This document shows, piece after piece, positions 51,872-61,665 of a stretch of 64,000 bases of DNA. Source of the DNA: Notospermus geniculatus. Its lineage: Eukaryota; Nemertea; Pilidiophora; Heteronemertea; Lineidae. The stretch covers positions 189,527 to 253,526 of the forward strand of contig NMRB01000525.1 of assembly GCA_002633025.1 (NCBI GenBank), read 5' to 3'. How positions within the stretch are numbered: position 1 is the stretch's first letter; every line of letters starts with the position of its first letter. The notes below the pieces were generated by a model. The model searched no databases, was not told the origin of the DNA, and saw only the letters and a list, made by a program, of their open reading frames with translations. Position numbers and translations under genes: made by a program.

Positions 51872-52027
51872 ATGGCGGCCAATACTGGTCCTACCAAACA
51901 AGCCGCGACAGCAGCGCGCAGGTTGGTAGGATCAGGTACTAGGTCTAAGGAGGAACAACAGCATTCAACTGGGAATGATCAAGAAGGGCGAGTCGTGGAA
52001 CCTCCGTCTTGGATCATAACACGATAA
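51872..52027 (+). CDS. Small ORF MAANTGPTKQ..., copy 2 (51 residues)
   Basis: Same length as copy 1, with Ala for Thr in the ATARR stretch and WIITR for WILTR at the end. Same initiation context and intact CRE-like TGACGTCA. Function unknown. Confidence 0.45.
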   Translation: MAANTGPTKQAATAARRLVGSGTRSKEEQQHSTGNDQEGRVVEPPSWIITR

Positions 52028-52035
52028 TCTTCATT

Positions 52036-52417
52036 GGTCCATATGCATAACGAAAAGCAAATGCTTTTTACTTGAAAATTGAAGCAATTAGTTCCATCCA
52101 TATGCATGAAACCCGAAGTAAATGCTTTTGCTAAAAGCAAATGCTGTTAGAAAAAGCAATTACTATTTACTTGTCCCTTTCAAGCAAATGCTAGAATTCA
52201 TATGCATAATACTGAACAATTGCTGCAACTGTAGAACCATTGGTAAACAAGCAAATGCTTGTCAAGTAAAAGCATTTGCTTTGAAGTAGAAGTACATGTA
52301 AAAGATTATGCATATGTAACCAAGTAATTGCTTTTACTTTTACTTTTGGCTTCAAGCAACTGCTTTTACTTTTTGCTGTTGCTAGAAGTAAATGCTTCAT
52401 TTTTATGCATACGGCCC
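52036..52417. mobile_element. Family E foldback, copy 4
   Basis: Very similar to 49589-49964. Confidence 0.8.
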
Positions 52418-53138
52418 ATTGGTGCAGTGGATCGTGTCTTGTGAACTGCTCTCTTGATTTGAAAGCATTAAAGCCCAACACTGTGTGTTAGATTTTGTAT
52501 CTCGCGACGGCCGACGTAACCCATTACAAAACATACAAGTGTGCTGGGGTTTTTTCTGAGGAGGCCTACAGTCAGAGGAACGAAAGTTTGTTCAGTCAGA
52601 AGTTTCGTGGCAATGATGGAAAATTTCAGAATCAGGAGGTAACAGGTTTCAAGTCGCAAAAGTATCCACTGTAATTAACCACCATCAGATTCCATTGTAC
52701 CAACCTATTTTTCAGTAAAGAACAGTACAAAACCGTGCAGATAAACAATCTTAAGCAAAAAGAATAAGAAATAGAAATCGGGTTTCTAAGGTGAAAAACA
52801 TTGCTTCCTACCAGAATCGAATGGGTAGGAAGCAATGTCTTTCACCTTAAAAAACCCGATTTCTAATTCATATTCTTTACTTGTATCTCCTTTATTTGTG
52901 ACCCCTCGCATAACATACTACTAAGCAAAAAGAACATATTGTTCATCAGATACCACTGCAAGAACATAGTTTGCTACCAAATGTATATTCTCATTTCAGA
53001 AGATTCTTCAATGTATCCACAGTAATCAGAATAGCAGCTCATGTTTTGCAATGCTTTAGCCTTTAGGCAATGTGGTATACGCATGCTCGACAAGACGGTT
53101 AAAAATCTATCTATCTAGATGATCTAAGTTAGGCCGAC

Positions 53139-53460
53139 CTTTTTTTATTCCTTGTTTCTCGAACTCGTCGAATTGAGAATGCCGAAATTTGGAGAAAAAA
53201 TTTTAAAAAAAATTTGTTGACCACTTCTCGCTCCCGCCGATTCCTGTAATCGAAAAGGTGGAATTTAAAAAAAAAATCTTTATTTTTTCCCGAACGTCGC
53301 CTAGAACACCTCCGCCAAAAAGTGCCTTTTCGCGAAACCGACGTGCCATAATCTCGCGGAATAATGCCAACTTCCATTCGTAACATTTCGGATCTTTCTT
53401 CCGTCATTCCGTCCGGTTTCCTGGAAAACAATTTGTCTGTAAAGTCTGGCAACATCTATC
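53139..53460. repeat. Dispersed repeat, copy 1
   Basis: TTTATTCCTTGTTTCTCGAAC through CTTCCGTCATTCCGTCCG matches 56068-56345. The minus-strand frame (EVGIIPRDYGTSVSRKGTF) is kept in both copies, but the flanks are poly-A/T and no protein is recognised. Confidence 0.6.
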
Positions 53461-53558
53461 TTTGACCTAATGGAATGCGGAAGCTAGGAAATTGATCGTT
53501 GGATTTCCACGGACCTTTAATCACACGCGGCTAATGAATGACCGGTGGACAACACGAA

Positions 53559-53850
53559 CACATGTTTAGAGTATCATTTAAAAGAGTAAATTCTTCTCTT
53601 TCTAATGACATATTACACTTAAAATAAAATTTAGTAGTTTTCATATAATCGATGATTCAATTTGGGTATCATTTGTATATTCGAATTTATGTCTAGACAC
53701 TAATTCGTTGGATCCAACCAATCACAGCACAGGAATTATTGTCAATCACAAAATATTAAGTGATTGTCAATATTCGAAAAATATTCGAAAAATGTCGAGA
53801 CACAAATTCGAATGGCACTCAATAATTCTCATTTATGATTCACTTTGCCG
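53559..53850. repeat. Partial copy of the unit 2 region 41365-41680
   Basis: Carries the right arm of the mariner-type MITE, lacking its last bases (TTCTGAGACACCC missing), plus the flanking TATTCGAATTTATGTC and the foldback start. So it was copied after that MITE entered. It ends at the N at 53851. Confidence 0.75.
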
Positions 53851-54058
53851 NGCGATTCACGAAGTCGTATTAACACCTTCCCACCCAATGGGTGAAATAT
53901 GATATCTATCTCGATTCACCAAGAGTATTAACCCCTTCCTATAAGCTGAGCGCAAGGCCCATGGGCCTCTTGTCAATATTCCCTGTGAAAATGGTGCCAT
54001 TTCGATCAGAAACCACGGAGGAGTTAGCGGTCGAACTTAAAGTGCCACCGTCAATTAT

Positions 54059-55298
54059 AATATAGAAATATAGATGGTTATCGGTTTCCCAGAATAACAC
54101 GTGGTCTGCGGGTATCTTTTACGTTACATGTCCAATTTTCGAGCGTCTTGAACTCCTGAACCACTGCAGTAATTTCGTTCTTTACTGTATCACAGGAACT
54201 CAGTCCAGACGAGAATTCTTGAGGGTCATTGGGCCGAATTCATAAAAACTAGCATTTGCTTTTTCTGGGCTTTTTCTTGAAGAGGTATTTATAAAGTTTC
54301 GGTTTTGCTTTATAGAACAAGCAACTCCCTATAAGAATTAGCAGAAGCTTTGTCTTGCGAGCATTAGCTTCATCAGATAGAAAATCTGGCATGGTTTTAT
54401 GAGAAAAGGTCATTAGGTTAAGTAATTGATTATGAATATGTTTGTGAGCAAATTCTTTGGCTTGTGCTCCTCCTTGACAAGCAAAAGCTTGGCCTTGGGG
54501 CTTTGGCTTGTAAGCTTTTGCTATGTTTTATAAATTTGGTTTGTAATCTTTTGCTATGTTTTATAAATTCGGCCCAATAAGTCAAGCGAAGAGATCCGAC
54601 ATCGCAGGAAAAAGCCTGCAAAAGTGATACGATAATGCGTATCTACTGGTACACTCTTAGGAGTGGGAGTGTACCAGTAGATACGCATCATCGTATCGCT
54701 TTTGTCAATATACAACACAAATGAAACTGCCCGGGAACACCATTTCCGGTTATTTCAAGACGCGGATTCAGCACCCGATTGCAGGGGTTTCTCCAATCTG
54801 TTCTATTTTTAGACGGATTTTCAATAGCGTGTACCAGATCTACGACTCTCGCCACAACAAGCGCAGGTGATAAGCATAGGAACTATTATGTTGATACCTT
54901 TCTATTTTTGACACCTTCGTGATTGGTGGATTTCCTTGGTCAAATGGAGGTCACCTTCTATCTGCATTCCAGCCGTACGTCAGCCGTATTGAGAATTGAA
55001 TAAATTTACATAATTTACATTAAATTTCCAAGTTACGTCACTGGCAGAATTCCTCCAAAAATGGCGGCCAATACTGGTCCTACCAAACAAGCCGCGACAG
55101 CAGCGCGCAGGTTGGTAGGATCAGGTACTAGGTCTAAGGAGGAACAACAACGTATTCAACTGGGAATGATAAACGACGAGTCGTGGAACCTCCGTCAAGG
55201 ATCATAACACGTCATTGGTGCAGTGGATCGTGTCTTGTGAACTGCTCTCTTGATTTGAAAGCATTAAAGCCCAAAACTATGTGTTAGGTTTTGTATCT
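54059..55298. repeat. Triplicated unit, copy 3
   Basis: Contains the GGGCC MITE (54239-54577), hairpin (54617-54700), small ORF and GTGCAGTGGATCGTG tail, without a family E element. The preceding 60 bp (GAAACCACGGAGGAGTTAGC) repeats the left-arm end of the 480 bp inverted repeat. Confidence 0.8.
55061..55207 (+). CDS. Small ORF MAANTGPTKQ..., copy 3 (48 residues)
   Basis: After the shared MAANTGPTKQAATAARRLVG and SGTRSKEEQQ, this copy continues RIQLGMINDESWNLRQGS. That reads more like ordinary protein than the versions in copies 1 and 2, so it may be the ancestral frame. The CRE-like site is altered to TTACGTCA. No family E insertion follows it. Function unknown. Confidence 0.5.
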   Translation: MAANTGPTKQAATAARRLVGSGTRSKEEQQRIQLGMINDESWNLRQGS

Positions 55299-55299
55299 C

Positions 55300-55735
55300 G
55301 CCAAACTTGGCGCTAGGTGGTGATATCGGAGAATATCACCACTAGTATCGGTGGTAGGTTTCCGTCTTGAAAAGTAGTGCGAGCGCGGAGCGAACAGTAG
55401 AAATTATTCTATTTGTAAAGCGGTTACCCATCACGTCGTTTTCTACGCTTACAATATAGATCGTTGAAGATAGGTGTATAAAGGTATAGAGTGATACAAA
55501 CATCGGTGGAGTAGATATAAAGTAATAATAAAGTTATTCTGTTTCATTTTGGACAAGATAAATACTGTTTTCTGCAAATACTACCATTTTCAAAAAGAAA
55601 ATCGCGTCACGTGATAGACCAGCCACCGACGATGACGTCAAGAGTTTCAAGATGGCGATCTAGCGTCGATTGCAGTGTTAAAATTTTCGTCCAAGTAAAA
55701 TTTCAGCGCTGCGTGGAGTATGGTATCTTGTGACG
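55300..55735. repeat. Third copy of the 480 bp repeat that opens the 12 kb units
   Basis: CACCACTAGTATCGGTGGTAGG, GTAGTGCGAGCGCGGAGCG and CTACGCTTACAATATAG match 22330-22800 and 33975-34430. A weak echo is at 60058-60110. Confidence 0.7.
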
Positions 55736-55810
55736 GCCGACGTAACCTTTAACCTTTAGGCAACGTGGTATATGCATGCTCGACAAGACTGTTCAACTCT
55801 ATCTATCTAC

Positions 55811-56034
55811 TCTCAATTCCCACTTACCTGTCCCATTCCTGAACTAGGAAAAAATGACTAAATCCTGAGTTGAAGATAACGGGGTGGGGGTATGGTCAGA
55901 AATAATAATGTCCTGTCCACTTACTTGTCCCACTCCCGAACCTGGCGAAGAATGACAGCGCTGCGATATCTTCAACTTAGGATTTGATCATTTTTTCCGA
56001 GTTCAGGAATGGGACAGGTAAGTGGGAATTTAGA
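55811..56034. mobile_element. MITE with CTCAATTCCCACTTACCTG ends
   Basis: About 220 bp, ends CTCAATTCCCACTTACCTG and the complement. It splits a dispersed repeat whose uninterrupted form is at 53065-53139. Confidence 0.78.
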
Positions 56035-56067
56035 GTACATGATCTAAGTAACGCCAGACTTTTTTTA

Positions 56068-56385
56068 TTCCTTGTTTCGCGAACCCGCCGAATTGATAAT
56101 GCCGAAATTTGGGAAAAAAAATTAAAAGATATTTGTCACAATTTCTTGCGCCCGCCGATTTCTGTAATCGAAAAACTGGAATTTAAAAAAAAAATTCTTT
56201 ATTCCCCCCCCCCCCCGAACGGCGCCTAGAACACCCCGGCCCGAACGTGCCTTTTCGCGAAACCGACGTGCCATAATCTCGCGGAATAATGCCAACTTCC
56301 ATTCGTAAAACTTCGGATCTTTCTTCCGTTATTCCGTCCGATTTGCTGGAAAACAACCTACAATTTGTCTGTAATACAAGAATGC
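56068..56385. repeat. Dispersed repeat, copy 2
   Basis: Matches 53139-53460. Contains a poly-C run (56204-56216). Confidence 0.6.
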
Positions 56386-56848
56386 TGCCTCTTCCGTCAA
56401 TGTTTAGGCCGACTGTTTCCAGCAAAGGCCGATCCACTGACGCGATATTGTTGTATCTTATTATAATGGACGGTAGCCATGTTGGATAGGTTATCAACCT
56501 GAGTTGACATTTTATCTGCTATACCTTGCTATGTAATGACTGTACACAGTTCGGGTGAACCGGACTTTGTGCCCTATCTCCTCCTTAGTTTGGGCTTGAA
56601 GCCTACGAAATTAGCGGCCCATGTGTACAGTACAATAGGAGGAGAGTACCTTTACAGTATTTTTGGTTTTAAACGGTGTGATTGTTTGTATGAAAAAGAG
56701 AGAAAATCAGATGTGTGGTGACCTGTGCTGCCATCTGCAAGACTGCCAGTGACCTACGAGTGGCTGGTAAACAGATACACAGTTAGGACTCATGTGAACC
56801 TATACCATGAATGTGGGTCTTCTTGGCATTACCAGGCTGACTGAATCT

Positions 56849-57330
56849 ATATTATAATTGACGGTGGCGCTTTAACTTTGAACACGAACTCCTCCGTGGT
56901 TTCTGATCGAAATGGCACCATTTTCACAGGAAGTGTTGAAAATGACATGGGGGTGGCCCTTAAGCGGGTGGGATTACATTTTTTTACCCTTAAGCGAATA
57001 AAATGCAGGAAGAAACTTCCAATGATTTGCAATGCCCACTAGCCTGGTTTCGCTTGTCACTGTGTAGATGGCGCTGCGTACGCAACACCATCTATATACA
57101 CGGTGGCCGACGGAAGGTATAATGCATTGTCTTCAACCAGGCAGGGTGATCAGAAAATAGGAACTTCAACACATAAAACTGCTGCCATCTGCTTCCCATA
57201 GGCCTAGATTATTGTCCGAGGAGTTGGCCCCCACTAAAAATTTTCCCCCCACACAGAGATGGCCAGCAAAATGCCATCCTCTGGCCACATGCATCCTGTG
57301 AATGTGCTCGCCACGGGTACCATGCTAGTA
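56849..57330. repeat. 480 bp inverted repeat, right arm
   Basis: Reverse complement of 47921-48405. Together the arms bracket the triplicated units, an arrangement that can invert the interior by recombination. Confidence 0.8.
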
Positions 57331-57339
57331 GGTGTAATA

Positions 57340-57440
57340 AACCAGATGATATACAGGAAGTCAACTTCCAAAATATTGCAAATTTTCGACCCCACCCGGG
57401 GTCTTCCTCAGGCACTTTTCAGTAAGAAAATTCCAGAAAA
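57340..57440 (-). repeat. Repeat K with hammerhead-like core, single copy
   Basis: Minus strand: CTGAGGA (57405-57411), A, GACCCC-GGGT-GGGGTC (57388-57403), GAAA (57384-57387). The following stem is weaker. Immediately upstream of the conserved 5' flank of the next GPCR. Confidence 0.55.
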
Positions 57441-57459
57441 GTTTCTTATAATATAATAT

Positions 57460-57739
57460 ACATGCCTTGCAAAGACAGCATTATGATACCAGTTCGAAAA
57501 AAATCTTGTCGCTTTGGTGTAATAAAATATTCTTTTCGTCGAAAATATTATATTACGCCTGCGATCAAATTATTTAAAGTGTTTCAGTTACTGTAACTCA
57601 TTGTTGCATTATGACCCTAACGATACTGATCGAGATAGGCCTACGGATCGCAAAGGCTGATCGCAGAGGCTGTTTGTCGCCGTTTTGTCCTGGGATGCGG
57701 TTATTTGTTCTCGTTGTATGAAGAATTCACCATTCGAAA
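57460..57739 (+). promoter_or_regulatory. Conserved 5' flank of GPCR copy 3
   Basis: ACATGCCTTGCAAAGACAGC, AATATTCTTTTCGTCGAAAA and TTTTGTCCTGGGAT are shared with the 270 bp before the other two GPCR starts. AAATTATTTAAAG sits where the others have AAATTATATAAAG or ATATAGAG. Conservation suggests promoter plus 5' UTR. Confidence 0.45.
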
Positions 57740-58759
57740 ATGACCCAAGAGGTAACACATGATACTACCGAAAGTGTAAAGTGCGTTTACTCGCAGGTTT
57801 TCGCCGATGTTTTCTATTTGTACGTATTTGCCATCACACCAGTCACAGTGTTAGGGATCGTCTTAAACATCATCAATCTGGTTGTCCTCGGAGCCATGCA
57901 TAAATCGTCACGAATTTCTGTTCTCTTGCTCCGCATACTCGCCGTATCCGATCTGGCTTTCTTAGTAATCTGTCTTGTTTATTTCTCCATTCGCCACCTT
58001 GTCGTCTATTTCACCAAGAAGGAGGAATTGTTTGCCAGGCCAGATATTCGCATTGGAGCGGTTTTATTGTTTTCAGTGGACCCACTTTATTATATTACCC
58101 TTCAAACAAGGAACTGGATGGTTGTTTTAATAACCTTTGAACGGTTCTGCAACATAGTTTTCCCTCTCTGGGCAAGACGGTATTTCCATTCAGGGTTTTT
58201 TTTGAAGGCAACGTTTGGTATTGTTTGTTTTTCAGTAATTTGCCAGGGACCAAAGTATTTTTACCTGACACTAGAACCTGGTATTAACCCATGTACACAT
58301 TCTGAAGAATTACAGCTTCTTACTCAAGAATACGTTATCAATTTAATCGACCCTATAACATATGTGATAGGTTTAAACCTTGTCCCCATGATCTTAATTT
58401 ACTGCATGAATTTCATCCTCATCATGTCTGTCAGAAAATCCATGCGGCGACGATCAGAAATGACAGAAAAAGTGGGTCAAAAGGAAACCAACCAAATACA
58501 GGCCACTGTCACGGTGATCGCTTTGGTGACGTTGTTCACAATCTGTGAGACTTTACCTTGCGTCGATCGTATCATGGCGATGGTTGGCATCAAATTTGCA
58601 GCTGATAATCCATTCTATAACTATGGTCGCAAAATTGGTTTGGTTCTTGTCGTTTGTGATTCGGCTTTGAATTTCTTTGCATATTGCATCTCAAACAAGC
58701 GGTTTCGTGAGAAACTTGCAGGATGTTTAGTTCAACGGAGGTCTCCACAAGCAGAGTGA
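57740..58759 (+). CDS. Rhodopsin-class GPCR (copy 3, diverged), intronless
   Basis: 339 residues, intact. Same landmarks: GIVLNIINLVVL, LAVSDL, ERF, WARRYF, NLVPMILIY, TICETLPC, DSALNFFAY, FREKLAGCL. Cys15 and the loop-2 Cys are kept and the TM3 Cys is again missing. Similarity to copies 1 and 2 is uneven. Bases for residues 12-75 and for TM6-TM7 are almost identical, whereas the segment from TM2 to TM5 (for example YFTKKEELFARPD and LTQEYVINLIDP) has many changes, including silent ones. The tail differs (VQRRSPQAE). Probably a different ligand or affinity from the other two; this is inference. Confidence 0.93.
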   Translation: MTQEVTHDTTESVKCVYSQVFADVFYLYVFAITPVTVLGIVLNIINLVVLGAMHKSSRISVLLLRILAVSDLAFLVICLVYFSIRHLVVYFTKKEELFARPDIRIGAVLLFSVDPLYYITLQTRNWMVVLITFERFCNIVFPLWARRYFHSGFFLKATFGIVCFSVICQGPKYFYLTLEPGINPCTHSEELQLLTQEYVINLIDPITYVIGLNLVPMILIYCMNFILIMSVRKSMRRRSEMTEKVGQKETNQIQATVTVIALVTLFTICETLPCVDRIMAMVGIKFAADNPFYNYGRKIGLVLVVCDSALNFFAYCISNKRFREKLAGCLVQRRSPQAE

Positions 58760-59614
58760 GGTTGGTGAGATTGCACTTTTTCATCCCTCAGTAAGAAGAG
58801 GTAGACGCACACGGCGGAATCCCGATCGCATAAAATAAATCCCTTCAGTTGACCCGCAAAGGTACATGTATGAACAGCGCCCCGACGTCTCATCTTGTCC
58901 AAACAAGGCTATCGACTCCGTATGAACTCCGTCTTTAGCCTTGTCCGACTCGTGTCATCTTTTCCGTTAATGCATAAATTATTAATGAACCTAACCCCTA
59001 CTTGACCCCGCCTCCGAGCAATCAGAACTTGCGAAACAAATCACCGTTGGACACTTTCTTTGCTCTTCACGCTCCAATTTGTAACACGGATTTTGATTGG
59101 CGCGTCGATTTTCCTTCGCGCCCCGATGATTGGCTGAGGCTGTCACCACCTCAGAAACGGGAAATGTGGTGNTACTGATTCATTGCACGTTGACCTACAG
59201 GTGTCTTATCAGACTTTCAGCAAGTTCCATGGGTCAAACGATCATCAATCTTTGCACCGCCCATGAAGCACGATTTGTCAGACTTTTCAAGGTGGCGTTT
59301 GTTTACAATGTTGATGGAAGTTTCTCTGCGAAAGTTGTCGAAAATTTCACGGAAATCGGTGCAGTTTTGACCGAGTTATCGATCGAAAGAAAGCTTGTGT
59401 TTTGTGCTTTTCTCGAAAACAGGCGTTCTTCAAAGTGCGTACACTTTCTTGGAATAGTATTTTGAAACTTCTGCGTAGGTTATTCGGGTTGTTTTAACAT
59501 AGATGAATCTAGGTGCGAAGCGTGGTTTTATGCACGCATTTCTGAGGGGTTAAAAATCACCCCGAAACACAAACACATTTTCAAGAAATCTCCCTCGCTT
59601 TATCCATTGTCTAA
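58760..59614. other. Spacer with an unassigned open frame
   Basis: A 111-codon plus-strand frame runs 59130-59465 through an N at 59172. Its sequence (FVYNVDGSFSAKVVENF) is plausible but not recognised. CAAGGTGGCGTTTGTTTAC could be 5' UTR of a gene to the right. No splice sites were fixed. Confidence 0.3.
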
Positions 59615-59693
59615 CCTGGTCCCATGGGCTCCGACGGTGGCGCTGTGGTCGAATCGTCAATCATCGCCACGTCGGACGGCCAAAGGAACCAGG
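59615..59693. repeat. Small CCTGGT...ACCAGG foldback
   Basis: CCTGGTCCCATGGGCTCCGA / TCGGACGGCCAAAGGAACCAGG imperfect hairpin, akin to the hairpin inside the 480 bp inverted repeat (48139-48217). Confidence 0.55.
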
Positions 59694-59800
59694 CCATCGA
59701 TCGTCTTTGAGATCCAAACAGCCGGAGAGACCCGGATATAACGCAGTTCGGTATACATCGACAATCTCCGGCTGGTATCGTCAGGTCGGCACGACAAGCA

Positions 59801-59896
59801 TGGCTGCGAGAATCGTTACCTACTGCTGTTCAAACTGCGGTCAAAAACTTGGAATACCAGGCCGAAGTATGAAATTAACACAGATTGGAGATTGAT
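59801..59896 (+). other. Short frame with a CxxC motif
   Basis: MAARIVTYCCSNCGQKLGIP then GRSMKLTQIGD, 31 residues, contains CxxC. Could be a first exon, since a larger coding block begins 400 bp downstream, but no donor site is clear. Unassigned. Confidence 0.25.
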
Positions 59897-60312
59897 AGTT
59901 TCATCATCCATTCAGTTTTACTCGTTTTATGCAGGCAAGTATTTATGTACATGTACAGTACGTTGCACAATTCTCCCTTTATCGGAGTGTTGACGTAGAC
60001 CATCTAAAGCATTCTTGACAATAGAGGGTGTTTTTCGTGGTCTAAAACAACCTCTGATTCCATCTTGAAAAGTAGCGCAGCGCACTAAGAAATTTTTCTG
60101 GTTGTGAAGAGGTTGGCGGAGCACATGCAAAGTCATCAACAATGAGGTACCGGCAGACCTAATCCGCGACGCGGCGCTGACTATCAACTCGGTCATAACT
60201 GCGTCATTGAAAGTGAGGCTAACGTTATTTTCCAATTAATTCTGAATAGCACATCCCACCCTGTTTCTAGGCCAAATATAACTAAAACATTGCACTCAAT
60301 TTCTGATTTTAA

Positions 60313-61016
60313 TTTTCTATCATTAAGTACAGAAGTGCTAAAATATATAAAATAGAGAAGTCACTGCTGAATGCAAAGCAGTTAGGACAAGACCAGCTGG
60401 AAACATTCGTGAAGGACAGAATGGTTGATGGTAAGGTTAAGTTCGGTGATCCATTGAAAAAAGCAAAAGCTGTCACTTTTGCATCTTTGTATGATGTACG
60501 CACAGGGACAGATACCGCAAAAGGCAAGATGGAAACGTTGAAAGCAGACAGGAACTTTACACAGAGACTGATCACCGCATATAGAGCTGGCAGACCAGTT
60601 GACCTCAACAACATCCTCAACCATGAATTAATGAAAGTGCCAGTGAGCATCGCAGAAACCTCCGGCGCACTACGAACTGGTCCAAAATCCATTTTATTCG
60701 ACGTGTTAACTAAAGACGTCAGCTGTCCTCCTGAAATCACCATTGACAAGTCTGCCTGCCTCATCATCGATGGACAAGCATCAGTAATGTCATTGGGGAA
60801 GCCAAACGATGCCAATACATTCGGAGAATATGCCAGTGTGTTTGTCAAACACATTCTGAAACAGGGCGAAGCATATGATAGAATTGACGTTACCTTCGAT
60901 CGATACAGGGACCTTTCAATCAAAACTGGCACAAGAGCCAAACGTACGAAGAAATCCAGGCCAATCCGGCGACTGATTGAAGACGGAGATGTACCCCTTC
61001 CACAGAAGTGGCCTGA
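60313..61016 (+). pseudogene. Fragment of an uncharacterised protein family, cut by a MITE
   Basis: Open from a stop at 60310 to the element at 61017, about 235 codons with no early ATG, so its start is missing or in another exon. Segments: KSLLNAKQLGQDQLETFVKD, RNFTQRLITAYRAGRPVDL, KSILFDVLTK, ACLIIDGQASVMSLG, NTFGEYASVFVKHI, IDVTFDRYRDLSIKTGTRAK and DVPLPQKWPD. I recall this pattern (IDG..., DxxxDRY, SxKxxTRxKR, PLPxxW) from large uncharacterised families in fish, cnidarian and echinoderm genomes, where the protein continues with an N-K-x-x-L-F-type helix. Here that continuation is replaced by family N sequence and a stop. The IID and DRY acidic residues hint at a PIN/NYN-like nuclease fold, which is speculative. 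Confidence 0.6.
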
Positions 61017-61144
61017 CATTTCGGCCGTAAACACGAACTGTGATTTGTGAAAGAACTTTTTTCTGTCACGTTTTTCGGGAAAATGACAGTGATGATGGCT
61101 GTACCGCCGTTGATAAACCTCGCGCCAATCGGAACTGGAATGGA
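61017..61144. mobile_element. Family N MITE fragment truncating the ORF
   Basis: ATTTCGGCCGTAAACACGAA, TCTGTCACGTTTTTCGGG and AACCTCGCGCCAATCGGAAC match the right half of 768-1189. It supplies the last 11 codons and stop of the preceding frame. Confidence 0.8.
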
Positions 61145-61286
61145 GAGTAGAAAGAGATAAATAGCTCATCATATGATTGTTAATCATTTCATAATTAGTC
61201 ACTTTCCCCATTTTGGGGTTCCAACTGGTCTAATTGGACCAGAAATATCAGACATTTGTTCTTTGAAATAAGTTGTTCGCTTCCAG

Positions 61287-61392
61287 GATTTGCTGACTGT
61301 GACATCAAAGCGTGGAAAGATTGCAACAAAATGATTCGAGCAACAGCCGTGAATTCTGACTTACCGGATGTAGCTTATGGCACCAGTCGCGG
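61287..61392 (+). CDS. Candidate exon of an unidentified gene
   Basis: Flanked by TTGTTCGCTTCCAG and GTGAGT. Translates as FADCDIKAWKDCNKMIRATA then VNSDLPDVAYGTSRG with no stops. Splice sites are good and composition is protein-like, but I do not recognise the family. It could belong with the fragment upstream or to a separate gene. Confidence 0.4.
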
Positions 61393-61665
61393 GTGAGTAG
61401 TAAGATGTGGAAACAGTTTCAGAGAAAATCATGAGTCTAATGAAGAAATTATGGACTTTCTCACGATAAATGTTGGTCAGTGTTGTTGGGTTTTGTCGAT
61501 AACTGTCAAAATTCTCAGAGTCGCTGATTATCATCAATTTGGAGTATTTTTACGACAAGAAGGAGTTTTTGAAATGGCCCGTTTTACCCAACAACAACGT
61601 CTAGGCTACTCGAATGATTGACGAATCGTCAGTAGGCCTACACATTGCTGTTGGCCGCCAGCCTG
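61393..61665. other. Spacer, nothing recognised
   Basis: No frame or TIR pair is recognised apart from the start of the element to the right. Confidence 0.35.

Larger units (their letters stand above)
50879..52905. repeat. Triplicated unit, copy 2
   Basis: Same order as copy 1: GGGCC MITE, hairpin (51430-51512), CRE-like site, small ORF, family E element. Near 52785-52882 the end segment GGTAGGAAGCAATGTCTTTC is present in both orientations as a hairpin, while copy 1 has one arm only. Confidence 0.8.

Noticed and set aside
53139-53460. Coding exon on the minus strand (GIIPRDYGTSVSRKG)
   Set aside because: The frame is kept in the copy at 56068, but both are bounded by homopolymers with no splice sites. 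Shared descent as a repeat explains it.
60309-61211. 300-codon minus-strand frame
   Set aside because: It is antisense to the plus-strand frame that has recognisable protein motifs, and it runs into MITE sequence at its start.
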